Assembly: GCA_002723275.1 (NCBI GenBank)
Contig: PBNZ01000005.1
Coordinates: 197,342 to 241,941 of the forward strand
DNA: 44,600 nucleotides
Direction of reading: 5' to 3'
Source of the DNA: Planctomycetaceae bacterium
GTDB taxonomy: Bacteria; Planctomycetota; Planctomycetia; Pirellulales; Pirellulaceae
Below, piece after piece: positions 32,995 to 42,579 of this stretch. Under the pieces are notes generated by a model that saw only the letters and a program-made list of their open reading frames with translations, did not search any database and was not told where the DNA came from. The translations under genes were made by a program, and so were the position numbers. Numbering within the stretch: the first letter of the stretch is position 1; the number at the start of each line of letters is the position of its first letter.

Positions 32995-35070
32995 CTAGGG
33001 TCGAGGGGGCCGGTTTTTGACGGAGTCGAGTAGATCGACGAGGCTCCGGTCCGAAGATTCTTGCAGGGAATCGTCCGACGGTGTCGAGTTGGATGGATTG
33101 AGTCTCTGTTCTCGCAATTGTTTCGCCTGTCGGAGATGTTGCGCGGCCAGGTGATCGTCCCGATAAAACTTTTTGTAGACGCGCGCCATCAGCCGATGGG
33201 CAGGTGCAAACGACGGATTTTGTTTGAGGCATATCGATGCCGCATCGAGAGCACCTTCTGGATCTTTCAGTCGCCATTGACCAACAGCCCGGAAAAAATG
33301 AGCAACGGGGTAATGATATTGTAAGACGATCGCTTCGGTGAATTTGTCGGCCGCTTGTTGAGGTCTCTTCTGTTGCAGGAGGCAACGCCCGTATCCCAAG
33401 TGAGCCGCGGCATGATGGGGGTGCTCCGCTACGACTCGCCGAAACACTTCGGCAGCATGTTCAGCTTCCCTGAGGCTGAGATAGGTCTCTCCGATCTGAG
33501 TGAGTAAATAGTGATCTTGGTTTGCGGCGGAGGCAGCTTTGGCGAGGAAAGATTTCCCTGCTTCTTCATCCCCTTGAATGATTTTCAGGCGTCCCTGGAG
33601 TAAGATGATGTAGGCCGGGATTTCTCCGTCATTCGACCCCCTATCTTTCACGAATTGATCGATCAAGGGTTCCAGTTGATCGATGTTTCTGAGACGCCAT
33701 AAGCATTGGGCCAAGTCAAGGGTTGCCGATAACTGGAAGGGTTCGACCTGAGCTAGTCGTTTCAGGTTGGAAATCGCATTCCGATACAAACCGCTGTGCA
33801 TCAGGGATTTCGTTCGGCGATATTCATAGAGGTCGGCCGCGCGGGAAACTTGGGCGTCATGTTGGTCTTGCCCGAGTTGTTGCGGGTCGGATTCGACCGG
33901 TCTTGCCGCGGCAGAGACCGACGTTGCATTTGGATGGCGAGAAATTTCCTCTTGCTCAGGGTTGGGCTCTGTTTGAGTGTCCCAACTGTCAATCATGTCG
34001 ACCGGCGGGGCTACCTGCCAGGCGTCCAACAAAGGCCGCCCCTTCATGTCTTTGCCGATGGGTAAGCCACATGCAGCTAAAATGGTCGGGGTGATGTCCA
34101 GGAGATTAGCACCATGGATTAATTCGTCCTGGTGAATGTCGGAGCCGGAGATGACCAGCATGCCGTGGCTTTCCCCGAATCGTTTTTTCACGACGGGAGA
34201 TTCAGCGACTGGTGAGACTAGAATGACGGTAGCATCGTCACCCGTCTGTTGAATCAACTGGCCCAGCAAAAGGTCATGGTATTGGTAGGCGGCGTTGAGG
34301 ACGTATTGATAGAGTCGATGATCGTTCGATTCCTGTGTGTCGGAGTCGGCAAGATGAAATTTGAGAAAGCGACGATTGAAGTTTGCCATCGCGGGAAACC
34401 AAATGGCCATTAAGCTCCAACGCTCCTCCGCCAACAGTTGCTGGCTACAGGTAGAAACGGTAGCGGTCTGTGACATTAATCTCGCGCAAAACGCGACACG
34501 CGGGTCGTGGTCCTGGTCGATCTCATGTCCTAATGGCAGCAAAGGCAAAAGGTCTTCCGCCTTTAATTCATCTGCAAAGATTCGAAATTCTGCAAGTTTC
34601 TCATTCAACGGTTGGGGATGAATGGTGGCTGGCTGCATCGGAATGCGTCGATCCATCAATCCTTGGGCAAATCGATTAGAAACGATGTTTCCCAGAATGG
34701 GTTCGGCAGGGTGACTTACCGGCCACGCAACCGCCATGCTGCGCCGATGACGCGTTGAAAATATATTCCAAACTGCAGCAGACTCACGATGAGCCGACGT
34801 AACGGGTTGCATTTTAGAACGATCTGCGGAGGGGATTGTAGGTCCAACGATGCCATGCAGTCCGGGCGGCTTTCCCGTCACGATGGACGTCGCCATGCTA
34901 GAGAGATTGTACGGTGGCGGACTGTCCAGGCGGCCGACGACGCCTTTCTTGATGAGACCTGACAGGTTGGGCAGCCGTCCCTGTTCGAGCATTGAATTCA
35001 CGATCTGTGAATGAGCTCCCGGCCACGCCACAAGCAGCACTCGACGTTTCGTACATTCTTCAGTCGACAC
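32995..35070 (-). CDS. Catalytically degenerate alkaline-phosphatase-superfamily protein with TPR domain
   Basis: A 691-residue paralog of the adjacent larger gene. Residues about 8-360 align with its nucleotide-pyrophosphatase/phosphodiesterase domain, but the metal ligands are gone. GWDAADW became AWPGAHS, DAIDHFGH became PAMANFNR, LLSDHGF became LVSPVAE, and the later His is also lost; only the nucleophile-like T61 (ATSIVTGK) remains. Residues about 400-660 are TPR repeats (HAAAHLGYGRCLLQQKRPQQA, YPVAHFFRAVGQWRLKDPEGA). No signal peptide. The start is probably GTG at 35070, 41 nt after the stop of the active paralog, so they form an operon. A non-catalytic regulator or scaffold for its neighbour is the best inference. 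Confidence 0.85.
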   Translation of the reverse strand: MSTEECTKRRVLLVAWPGAHSQIVNSMLEQGRLPNLSGLIKKGVVGRLDSPPPYNLSSMATSIVTGKPPGLHGIVGPTIPSADRSKMQPVTSAHRESAAVWNIFSTRHRRSMAVAWPVSHPAEPILGNIVSNRFAQGLMDRRIPMQPATIHPQPLNEKLAEFRIFADELKAEDLLPLLPLGHEIDQDHDPRVAFCARLMSQTATVSTCSQQLLAEERWSLMAIWFPAMANFNRRFLKFHLADSDTQESNDHRLYQYVLNAAYQYHDLLLGQLIQQTGDDATVILVSPVAESPVVKKRFGESHGMLVISGSDIHQDELIHGANLLDITPTILAACGLPIGKDMKGRPLLDAWQVAPPVDMIDSWDTQTEPNPEQEEISRHPNATSVSAAARPVESDPQQLGQDQHDAQVSRAADLYEYRRTKSLMHSGLYRNAISNLKRLAQVEPFQLSATLDLAQCLWRLRNIDQLEPLIDQFVKDRGSNDGEIPAYIILLQGRLKIIQGDEEAGKSFLAKAASAANQDHYLLTQIGETYLSLREAEHAAEVFRRVVAEHPHHAAAHLGYGRCLLQQKRPQQAADKFTEAIVLQYHYPVAHFFRAVGQWRLKDPEGALDAASICLKQNPSFAPAHRLMARVYKKFYRDDHLAAQHLRQAKQLREQRLNPSNSTPSDDSLQESSDRSLVDLLDSVKNRPPRP

Positions 35071-35111
35071 GATACATGTACCATCAAAAAGCGGCGATCG
35101 ATTTCATTGAA

Positions 35112-38100
35112 TCAGCAATCGTTTTCAGCGGTTTCTGGCCGTTGGCGATGAAGGCTGGGGTCGACAGCTGCGGCCATGCGTTCCTGGTCGAGCTGCATCG
35201 GTAACCATTGTCCAATCTGCTTGGCGGCCTCTCGTGGAGTGGAGACCGTACGATCGTAATTCAAGAATAGCACCGTCATGTCTTCACGAGTAGCAATCAA
35301 TTGTTCGATTTCGGCCAGTTGTTGCCGATACTCATGCATCAAACGGTAATCAGGCAACCTTGCTCCGTCACGATTGTTTCGTTCCAGCATCGTTCTTTGG
35401 CTTTTCACGACGGCCCTTAAGTCGCGATCCATGAAAAGGATGTTGTAGTGAGAGCCGCTGGGCAGATGTTTCAAGAGAGGGGCGACGACCTTGAGTGCTT
35501 GTCCGTGTGCCGAGGGGATCCAATCGTTATTCCGCATCAGCCCCATCACGCGTTTGTCTTCGAAATATCCGTGCGGATTATCTTCGTCGGCTTCACGGCC
35601 TTTGTCGGTAACGGCCTTGAGCCCGCCAGCCGCCAACATTTGCATCATCATCGAGGTACCCGACCGAGGCAGACCACTGACGATCGTGATCGCATTGTCA
35701 CCTGTTGTGGTTGCCTTAGCTTGGGGGGCGAAAACAAAGAGTCCCAATTCTTGACGACGAGCAGTCTGTTCTGCTATTTCCTGCTGTGCGATCAGATCGA
35801 CATCCGACGCCTGGCGAAGCTTCTCTTGGATCTCCGTGATTCGTTGACGCTCCTGTTCGGCTGCTGTTGAGTCACCTTGGGTATCGAGTAGTTGGATGTA
35901 AGCCTCCGAATAATCAGTCAAGTCGGGACGGAGGTGTATCGCCGATTCAAAAGCCGGGCGCGCCAATTCAGGTTCGTCACATTGGACTAACGCCTTTGCT
36001 AATAGGAAATGCGAGTGGGCGTCGTTGAATTGCAAGTCAATCGCAGACAATGACCTTTCGACCGCCTCTTCCCAATCTTCTTTGACGACGGCAATCTCGG
36101 CCAAGCCGCGTTCCGCAATGGCGTTTTCGGAATCCAATTCGAGCAGCTTCCGAAAATAGATCTCAGCCTTTGGATAATTCTTGAGTTTCAGATGGGCAAA
36201 CGCCAGCATGTTATACATGGGAACGTTTGATTGGGATTCCTTATGTTTTTCGAACGATTCTATATCGGTCTGAATTCCGGACAAATCATCGGTTGCCAAT
36301 CGATGTTCGATGCGCAACCATTGGATGGTCAGGTCCATGGGGGCCAGGGACCATTGAAGCTTGCGGAGCGTGGCTTCGAGCTTTTTCTTCTTTTCAGCCC
36401 GTCTCCGGCGCTCGACGGGGTGGCGGGGTTTTTCCTCTTCCTTGGTGTTGACCGTCGCTTCGCTTTTAGCTTCAGCGTTGTCTTTATCTTCGATGAGACC
36501 GAATTCCTTGAGTTCGGGTTTCAATTCATCAAGGGACTCCTGAGCCCATTGCATTGTTTCCTCGACGTTTTTTTCGAGCAAGTCAATCGCCTTTGCATGT
36601 TCAGGCCATCGTTCTAATGCGGCCAGACATCGGATTAAATTCAAACCGTAGCGATGATCCCGCGGTGAATCTGCCCAGAGCGTATCTAGCAAAGAGTAGG
36701 CATCCCAGTATTCGCCCGCATCGATATGGGATTCTGCCAAGTTGTAATGCAGCTCGCCTAAGCATTGCTTCTTGGCTTCATTGTGATCTTCGTCGGGTGC
36801 TTCAATGTATCCCAGTTCGACCAATTGCTTCATCATTTCAGCGTCTTGCTGGTTGTCTGGTTCATCCTCGACGAGGTGCATCCCAGCGGGTTTCGGCCCC
36901 TCAATGTCATCCCACGATGGGACGGTCGTCGGTATGGCTGGTTGGTCGAAGAGGTTGGCGAGTACCTTACCGTCCATGTCACTGCCCACGGGTAAACCGA
37001 AGATCTGTAAGACGGTTGGGGTCAAATCGAGGACGCTGGCTCCGGTTAATTCAGTGTTCCTTCGGATGCCCGGACCTTTCGCGACAAAAATGCCGTACGT
37101 GCGATGTTCAACGGCCGGACCGGCCGGGATTGCTGGGATGGCTGACGGTCGTAGATGATCCGGATGGAAACCATGATCACTCAACAGGATGACCGTCGTG
37201 CCTTCCCCAGCGAGCTGCAACAGAGTTCCCAGGAAGAGATCGTGCAAACGGTAGCCGGATTCCACGACATGTTTGAAGTTTTCAAAATCCGCTTCTGGAA
37301 TCCAAGGATTGCGAGGAGGATGATACTTCATGAAGCCGTGTCCAAAATGATCGATCGCATCATAGTAGACGGCCGTGAAATCCCATGGTTCAAGGCTCAT
37401 GAGCGCGGTCGTTGCAGCATGGACGCTCGTTGCATCTGCTAGCACCTTTGAGCAAGCGACCAGACGGGGATCTTCTTTCTCCTGAAGCTCGAGAAAGTTC
37501 GGAATAAAGGGGCCAATGTGCGCGGCTTCTAATTCCGATGGATGCATGCGAAATTCCATCAGCTTTTCTGACAGATGCTCTGGGTGCACAGTACCCTCAG
37601 GCATCGGCCACTCGTCGTGAGTCCAGCCCTGCAGTCCAGGTTTTGGCCGGTCAGCGATCGAGGTGGGTGTCCAGCCCTTGATCGGGATGGCACGATGGTA
37701 CCAATTGGAAACCATCACACCGTTGATGGGTTCGGCCGGATGAGATGGCCAATAGCCCACGACATTGCACTTCTTGTCAACCTGACTCAGGATGTTCCAA
37801 ATCGCCTTGCAACGGCGATTTCTATTGGTGATGGGGCGAATGGTTTTGCCGTCCGGTGACGGTTCGGAGAAGCCCCAGATCCCGTGTTTCGACGGTCTTT
37901 TGCCCGTGGCAATGGATGTCCAAAGCATCGGACTCAGGATTGGGTTGAGAGTTGAGACATTACCGTGGCAACCCTCCTCCATCATTCGTTGGAGATGAGG
38001 CATCTTGCCCTGTTCGAGGAGCGGACGAATGGCTCTCCAATCGGCAGCATCCCAGCCAATCACCAGCACCTTTGAATGATTCGGTGAGATAAGACAATCG

Positions 38101-38120
38101 CTGTTGACGTTGCGAGACAT
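35112..38120 (-). CDS. Trimodular protein: phosphodiesterase/phosphatase-like, TPR and sulfotransferase domains
   Basis: A 1002-residue protein. Residues about 16-420 form an alkaline-phosphatase-superfamily (type I phosphodiesterase/nucleotide pyrophosphatase) domain with complete sites: D24 (GWDAADW), nucleophile T68 (LWTSIATGK), D257 and H261 (DAIDHFGH), D315/H316 (SDHG) and H339 (EHRTYG). Residues about 430-790 are TPR repeats with a charged KKKK insert. Residues about 808-990 form a sulfotransferase with the PAPS phosphate-binding loop GLPRSGTSM (816-824) and FMDRDLRAVVKSQ. No signal peptide is seen, so it is probably cytoplasmic. ATG 38120 is used; a TTG at 38153 is the alternative. Either substrate could be PAPS/PAP or a lipid- or nucleotide-linked group. 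First gene of the pair. Confidence 0.88.
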   Translation of the reverse strand: MSRNVNSDCLISPNHSKVLVIGWDAADWRAIRPLLEQGKMPHLQRMMEEGCHGNVSTLNPILSPMLWTSIATGKRPSKHGIWGFSEPSPDGKTIRPITNRNRRCKAIWNILSQVDKKCNVVGYWPSHPAEPINGVMVSNWYHRAIPIKGWTPTSIADRPKPGLQGWTHDEWPMPEGTVHPEHLSEKLMEFRMHPSELEAAHIGPFIPNFLELQEKEDPRLVACSKVLADATSVHAATTALMSLEPWDFTAVYYDAIDHFGHGFMKYHPPRNPWIPEADFENFKHVVESGYRLHDLFLGTLLQLAGEGTTVILLSDHGFHPDHLRPSAIPAIPAGPAVEHRTYGIFVAKGPGIRRNTELTGASVLDLTPTVLQIFGLPVGSDMDGKVLANLFDQPAIPTTVPSWDDIEGPKPAGMHLVEDEPDNQQDAEMMKQLVELGYIEAPDEDHNEAKKQCLGELHYNLAESHIDAGEYWDAYSLLDTLWADSPRDHRYGLNLIRCLAALERWPEHAKAIDLLEKNVEETMQWAQESLDELKPELKEFGLIEDKDNAEAKSEATVNTKEEEKPRHPVERRRRAEKKKKLEATLRKLQWSLAPMDLTIQWLRIEHRLATDDLSGIQTDIESFEKHKESQSNVPMYNMLAFAHLKLKNYPKAEIYFRKLLELDSENAIAERGLAEIAVVKEDWEEAVERSLSAIDLQFNDAHSHFLLAKALVQCDEPELARPAFESAIHLRPDLTDYSEAYIQLLDTQGDSTAAEQERQRITEIQEKLRQASDVDLIAQQEIAEQTARRQELGLFVFAPQAKATTTGDNAITIVSGLPRSGTSMMMQMLAAGGLKAVTDKGREADEDNPHGYFEDKRVMGLMRNNDWIPSAHGQALKVVAPLLKHLPSGSHYNILFMDRDLRAVVKSQRTMLERNNRDGARLPDYRLMHEYRQQLAEIEQLIATREDMTVLFLNYDRTVSTPREAAKQIGQWLPMQLDQERMAAAVDPSLHRQRPETAENDC

Positions 38121-38237
38121 TGGCACTTGCAAAAACCTTCTTGAGGATCCCAAAAAGGAGGGCTACTAGGAGGGCATCCGCTCAACCGAATCGACGGGGC
38201 GCCCTTAGGAATCAATGAGAATATCTCAGAGGCCATC

Positions 38238-38250
38238 TTATCTAAGATAA
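38238..38250. promoter_or_regulatory. 13-bp palindrome upstream of the phosphodiesterase-sulfotransferase operon
   Basis: TTATCT-A-AGATAA is a perfect inverted repeat 118 nt before the start at 38120, in the 216-nt gap to the PEP-CTERM gene. It could be an operator for a dimeric regulator. No promoter boxes are clear and no other copy was found, so the call is weak. Confidence 0.3.
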
Positions 38251-38369
38251 TCACAGGGGACGAAGATGTGCCCCTTCAAAAGCATCGATGCGTCGGAATG
38301 AATCGTTCGAATCTTGGACTGACTTGCCGCGATAGACAACCTTATATCGGTCCTGATAAAAGGTAACCG

Positions 38370-39173
38370 CTAAGATACTTGATCGTTTGCGTTTTGCCGG
38401 CGTCGCCTGAGGGCTCGGAGGCCAACCGCACCTGCTCCTATCGCCCAAATGGCAATCGACGCTGGCTCGGGAATCGTTTCCGGGTCGACGGGGTCATCGG
38501 GAGTTACGGGGTCATCAGGAGTTACCGGGTCACCGGTCATTGCCGCGACGCCTGCCTCGTCTTCCAGCGCCCATCTCACGACGTCGATTTTTCCCCAGTA
38601 TCGGATGGTAAGTTCCACCCAACCATAGTAATACTCACCCCCTTCCTCAAAACGGATGCCCAGGTAGCCATTTGCCGGAGTAGGTCGCCATTCGCCCCAC
38701 TGAGATGTGCCGCTATCGATGCCCGGCACCATGGAGTCCAAGTAAATGGTACTAAATCCCTCCAGAACCGCACGTCCTGTTTTCCATGAGTGCGCCGTCT
38801 TGCTGTCGATGCCTGCGGACGCCACACCGTTGTTCGCGTCGGCGCCAATCATCACCCCTGAGTTCCATTTGGCTGAATTGATATGCGACAGGTTTGCCCT
38901 TGAATCCATCAGTACTTGCCAACCATAGTTCGACGAGGAGACGGAAGAGGTGGTACCGTGGGAGTTCCAGGTCTGACCCCGAAACGCCAACTGGAAGTTG
39001 CTTTGAAAATTAGCCGTTAACGTTACGGTGTTCACGGGGGTACCGGTTTGGCCCACGTCCCAAATGTGGAGACTTGCATCGGCATCGCTGGCAAGATTTC
39101 CGGTGACGGCGGCGGCCGTTGCAGCCGTTGTAAATCGTTTGACGCGAGTTTTCAATCGATCGTTTAAAGGCAC
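38370..39173 (-). CDS. PEP-CTERM sorting domain protein, unknown exported domain
   Basis: A 267-residue exported protein. The N-terminal segment (TTAATAAAVTGNLASDADASLH) is probably a signal region. Residues about 34-210 form a beta-rich domain with WGEWRPTPANGYLGIRF and YYYGWVELTIRYWG, as in autotransporter-like/PEP-CTERM proteins that bind or display on the surface. A short Asp-Pro repeat (DPVTPDDPVTPDDPV) leads to the sorting signal IPEPASIAIWAIGAGAVGL and a RALRRRR cytoplasmic tail. The start is GTG at 39173, as no in-frame ATG gives the signal region. Its function is unknown; it should be processed by an exosortase. Confidence 0.82.
   Translation of the reverse strand: MPLNDRLKTRVKRFTTAATAAAVTGNLASDADASLHIWDVGQTGTPVNTVTLTANFQSNFQLAFRGQTWNSHGTTSSVSSSNYGWQVLMDSRANLSHINSAKWNSGVMIGADANNGVASAGIDSKTAHSWKTGRAVLEGFSTIYLDSMVPGIDSGTSQWGEWRPTPANGYLGIRFEEGGEYYYGWVELTIRYWGKIDVVRWALEDEAGVAAMTGDPVTPDDPVTPDDPVDPETIPEPASIAIWAIGAGAVGLRALRRRRQNANDQVS
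38488..38541. repeat. Three 18-bp tandem repeats encoding the DDPVTP linker
   Basis: Units at 38488-38505, 38506-38523 and 38524-38541 differ at one base between the first two and more in the third. They encode the acidic-proline linker before the PEP-CTERM signal. Length variation between strains would be expected. Confidence 0.7.
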
Positions 39174-39507
39174 CGTCTCTATTCCTTTGAATCAGACACA
39201 GGGATGAAATTCGTGGGGCTTGTCATGACTATCGTTGGAACGTCACTTCTCAATATTAAACGAAAGCAAACGCGGTGTAAAACATGTCTTTTTCGCTAAC
39301 CGACATCAAAGGACGCCAATCACGGTGGCGATTCTAAGGGGATTGAGATGACTCGTGTTTTAGCAAATGATGCTTTACATTGCTGATGCATGTGAACCCG
39401 TCGCGCCGTTGTTGATGTTAAGAAGTCTCAGCAGGCAGTTTGTTGCGAAGGAGAGCGGTGATACCAGGGTGGTCGGAGAAGGCTAGAAGCGGCGTGTTCA
39501 AAGTTTT
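39174..39507. other. 334-nt intergenic region
   Basis: Lies between two minus-strand genes, upstream of the PEP-CTERM gene and downstream of the dehydrogenase gene. AT-rich patches are seen near 39240-39310 and could hold the PEP-CTERM promoter. No gene, RNA or clear terminator hairpin was recognised. Confidence 0.5.
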
Positions 39508-42500
39508 TTATTCAGGCTTGAGAGATTCCAGGTAAGCCAGAAGATCTCCGAGTTCTGCCTGGGAAAGGTTGGCTTCCAAACCTTGCGGCATCAAGGAGTG
39601 AGGTAATCGCTGGAGCGTCTCAAGCTCATCCCGTGGAAGATGAATTTCCCGCCGTTGTTGATCCATGATCACCAGCCAATCAATTCCTGCATGACGTACG
39701 ATGCCCTGATAGGTTCGTCCCCGGGTAGTCACCACGGTGTAGGTTTCGTAGCTGTTCGCGATGGTCGAATTTGGAAAAAGGATCGACTCCAGGAGATCGG
39801 GGCGTTGCCGAATCATTCCGATGTGCGAGAGATCGGGGCCGGTAATTCCGCCCTCACCATCGACGGTGTGGCAGGCACTGCAGGTCGCCCGGTCGCTGAA
39901 AAAGAGGGCGCGACCATGCTCAACATCACCTGCGGGTAAAACGCTCACAAGGCGGCTGATTCGCTGATTCTGTTTTTGAGTCGAAGGGTTGTCGTTCAGG
40001 ACTCGTTTCTTGATCGTTGCAAGTTGTTTAGCCTGCTGGCTCGTTTGTGCACCGTTTGCCTTGACGATTTGTGACAGCTTGTCGTGGAGGATGCTCAGTA
40101 CCGTGCCACGCGTTTGCGCTGCAGCTTCGAAGAGCTGATTAACTTGTTCGTTCGATAGGTTGGCGCCTGCGATGGCGCGAGCCGCTGAAAGTCGTGCGAG
40201 GTGTGGCGTCGACGGTTTAAGGTTGGCGAGGATGTGAGATAGTCCAGCATCCGAGATGGAGATATTGTTTTCGGCCAGGCAGCTCCATGCTGCCAGGGCC
40301 ACGCTCGGTTCGGTTTCGTTCGACTCGGCAAGCTGACGTACGGCCTCATCGAACTGGCGACTTGTCGAATTAGAGATGGCGGCCAGAATAATTGTCTGTT
40401 CAAGCCGATCAGAATGTTTGAGTCGGTGGGTAATCACGGAAAGCCATGATTCGGGGATTGGATCTAATTGAGGCAATGCTCGGAAGATGGTCGCTCGTGT
40501 CGATGCAGGAGTGTCGGTGGATTCGAGAGCCCGCTTGATCGACGCTTGCACGCGATCATCGTTCGAAAAAGCTCCGATGGCAGAAAGAGCTAATGGACCT
40601 GCTAACAGATGGTCATTTTTTCCTCGCACCCACTCGTCAATCTGGGTCGCCATCTCGTCTCGCCAATCCGTGCGGGAGGTAAGCACTTTGAGGGCAGTCG
40701 ACTTGAGTATCGGATCGGTTGAGTTAATAAGTGGCAATAGCTGCTCCCGCTCCAAGGACATGCCACTTATTTCATCGAGCGCGACCAACGCGGCGTGTTG
40801 AGAACGAGGGCTTGAATGAGAAAGCCCCGGGACCGTTTGTTCGAAATCCTTAATCTCCATCAAGGCATAAATGATACTGTGTCGTAAGTGATCGTCACCG
40901 TCGGCCGCGATGGCATCGAGCAGCGAAGGAATCGCAGTGGGATCGCCAATTTGTCCTAAGGCTGTCGCGGCGGCGCGTCGCAGCGGCCATTGATCGTGAT
41001 CCAGAAGAGAAATCAGAGCCGCCACCGATTGATCGTCACGGAGGATTCCCGCGCTGCGAGCGGCTGCTTGTTGGACCGACGGTTCGCTATCCGTCAATGC
41101 CGTTCGAATGATGGAGCGGGCGCCCGCAGTGTCGATTCGCGACAACGCCCAGACTGCATGCCTGCGTTTTTGCGCGGATGGCCATGAGGGGAGTTCATCA
41201 AGCGCTGGCAGCGCTGCCGAGCCTCGGGCCACGAGCGTTTCGATGGCACGATCGCGGACTGCAGGTCGAGCATCATCAAGACCGTCGACCACCTCCCTGA
41301 GATTTGCCCAATCAAGATGGTGGCCACGTGGGTCCTGCGGCGATTCCACCCCGGCTCGTCTTATGCGGTAGATCGCGCCCTGGATCTCCGGTTTGGCGAC
41401 TTTGGAAAAAGGGCAGCTGATCAAAAACCAGCCACCTGTATCGATGACGAGTAGACTGCCATCCGCATCCTCAATGACATCGGTGGGATGGAAGTCGCGA
41501 CTCGTCGAGGTCAAAAATTTGCGATCAATACCCGTGAAGGTTGATCCTCGTCGAGTGACGCGAGTATTGACGACGGTGGCTGTGTTAAAGTGCGTCGCAA
41601 AAAAAGTGTCTCGATAGTCAGCTCCGAAAACGTCGCTTCGATATCGCATTAGGCCGGAGGGTGCCACCTGTCCCCAGCGTTGAACTGAGGGTAAGCGATA
41701 GCCGGTTTGAGGTAAGACAGGAGGAGCATAATCCTGAGGCCCTGCGGTGCTACCGCGAACCCAGTGAATCAAGGCGTCATGTCGACCGCCGATGCTGTCG
41801 AAAATCGGACAGGTCGTGAAAAGCTCACCCTCGGCGGTGAACGCTACCTCCACGGGATTGATTCCGCCGTTGCCAAAGACCTCCAGTTCGGTTCCGTCCG
41901 TTTTACAAGTAAAGACGGCTGCAGCTCGTCCCTTGGCAACCGGCTTACCGTCACTGCTTTTAAGATCGTAACCTAAATGACCGCCTGAGAAATAGAGCCG
42001 ACCGTTTGGGCCAAGATAAGCACCATGTTGGTTGGCCTGGCCCGTAAAGTTCATGTAACCGACGAGCTTCCGACGTACATCAGCAACCCCGTCATCATTC
42101 GTGTCTTGAAATGCCCAAAGATAGGGCGAGGACAAAACGTATAACGTGTCGCGATGCCAGAGAGCGCCCTCCGGCATCACCAATTTGTCCGCGAAGATGG
42201 TGCTCTTATCGAAGGTTCCATCATCATCGGTATCCTCGAGCATACGGATGAAGCGGTGGCGGTGCTCCAGCAATTCTTGTTTGTTCAAGTTCTTGCCATG
42301 CGACTCCGCGACAAACAAACGACCTCGGTCGTCAAAACATCCCATCATCGGATACTTGACCAGGGGCGGTGCTGCTGCAATCTCGACGGTGAAGCCTGGG
42401 GGAACGGTTAACGGCGGCGGCTCAAAAGAGCTCGTTTCTTCTGCAAGCGAAAGATTCAAGGGGAGAACAGGCAGCGTAAGGATCGCCAGTATCCAATAGA

Positions 42501-42579
42501 AGCCGTGCCTGTGATGAACTCGACATCGCATCCGTTGATTATCCTTTGCCAGCTCGTGATCAGCCGCGGTCTTCAACAT
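39508..42579 (-). CDS. PVC-type membrane-bound dehydrogenase with HEAT repeats and cytochrome c domain
   Basis: A 1023-residue exported protein. After an N-terminal signal/anchor (about 17-47) comes a PVC-type dehydrogenase propeller (about 55-410; PPGFTVEIAAAPP, GRLFVAESHG, MPEGALWHRDTLYVLSSP, DVIEDADGSLLVIDTGGW). Residues about 415-860 are HEAT-like repeats (VQQAAARSAGILRDDQSVAALISLL). The C-terminus is a cytochrome c-like domain with CSACH (C900/C903/H904) and GPDLSHIG, then LLESILFPN. It likely oxidises a sugar or other periplasmic compound and passes electrons to the haem; no member has a proven substrate. AAGG before ATG 42579 supports that start; ATG 42531 also gives a good signal peptide and has AAAGGA upstream. 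Confidence 0.9.
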   Translation of the reverse strand: MLKTAADHELAKDNQRMRCRVHHRHGFYWILAILTLPVLPLNLSLAEETSSFEPPPLTVPPGFTVEIAAAPPLVKYPMMGCFDDRGRLFVAESHGKNLNKQELLEHRHRFIRMLEDTDDDGTFDKSTIFADKLVMPEGALWHRDTLYVLSSPYLWAFQDTNDDGVADVRRKLVGYMNFTGQANQHGAYLGPNGRLYFSGGHLGYDLKSSDGKPVAKGRAAAVFTCKTDGTELEVFGNGGINPVEVAFTAEGELFTTCPIFDSIGGRHDALIHWVRGSTAGPQDYAPPVLPQTGYRLPSVQRWGQVAPSGLMRYRSDVFGADYRDTFFATHFNTATVVNTRVTRRGSTFTGIDRKFLTSTSRDFHPTDVIEDADGSLLVIDTGGWFLISCPFSKVAKPEIQGAIYRIRRAGVESPQDPRGHHLDWANLREVVDGLDDARPAVRDRAIETLVARGSAALPALDELPSWPSAQKRRHAVWALSRIDTAGARSIIRTALTDSEPSVQQAAARSAGILRDDQSVAALISLLDHDQWPLRRAAATALGQIGDPTAIPSLLDAIAADGDDHLRHSIIYALMEIKDFEQTVPGLSHSSPRSQHAALVALDEISGMSLEREQLLPLINSTDPILKSTALKVLTSRTDWRDEMATQIDEWVRGKNDHLLAGPLALSAIGAFSNDDRVQASIKRALESTDTPASTRATIFRALPQLDPIPESWLSVITHRLKHSDRLEQTIILAAISNSTSRQFDEAVRQLAESNETEPSVALAAWSCLAENNISISDAGLSHILANLKPSTPHLARLSAARAIAGANLSNEQVNQLFEAAAQTRGTVLSILHDKLSQIVKANGAQTSQQAKQLATIKKRVLNDNPSTQKQNQRISRLVSVLPAGDVEHGRALFFSDRATCSACHTVDGEGGITGPDLSHIGMIRQRPDLLESILFPNSTIANSYETYTVVTTRGRTYQGIVRHAGIDWLVIMDQQRREIHLPRDELETLQRLPHSLMPQGLEANLSQAELGDLLAYLESLKPE

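Noticed and set aside
32982-32996. AGCATCC-A-GGATGCT palindrome at the stop of the degenerate phosphodiesterase gene
   Set aside because: Loop of one base and no T-run; could help end convergent transcripts but not supportable as a terminator.
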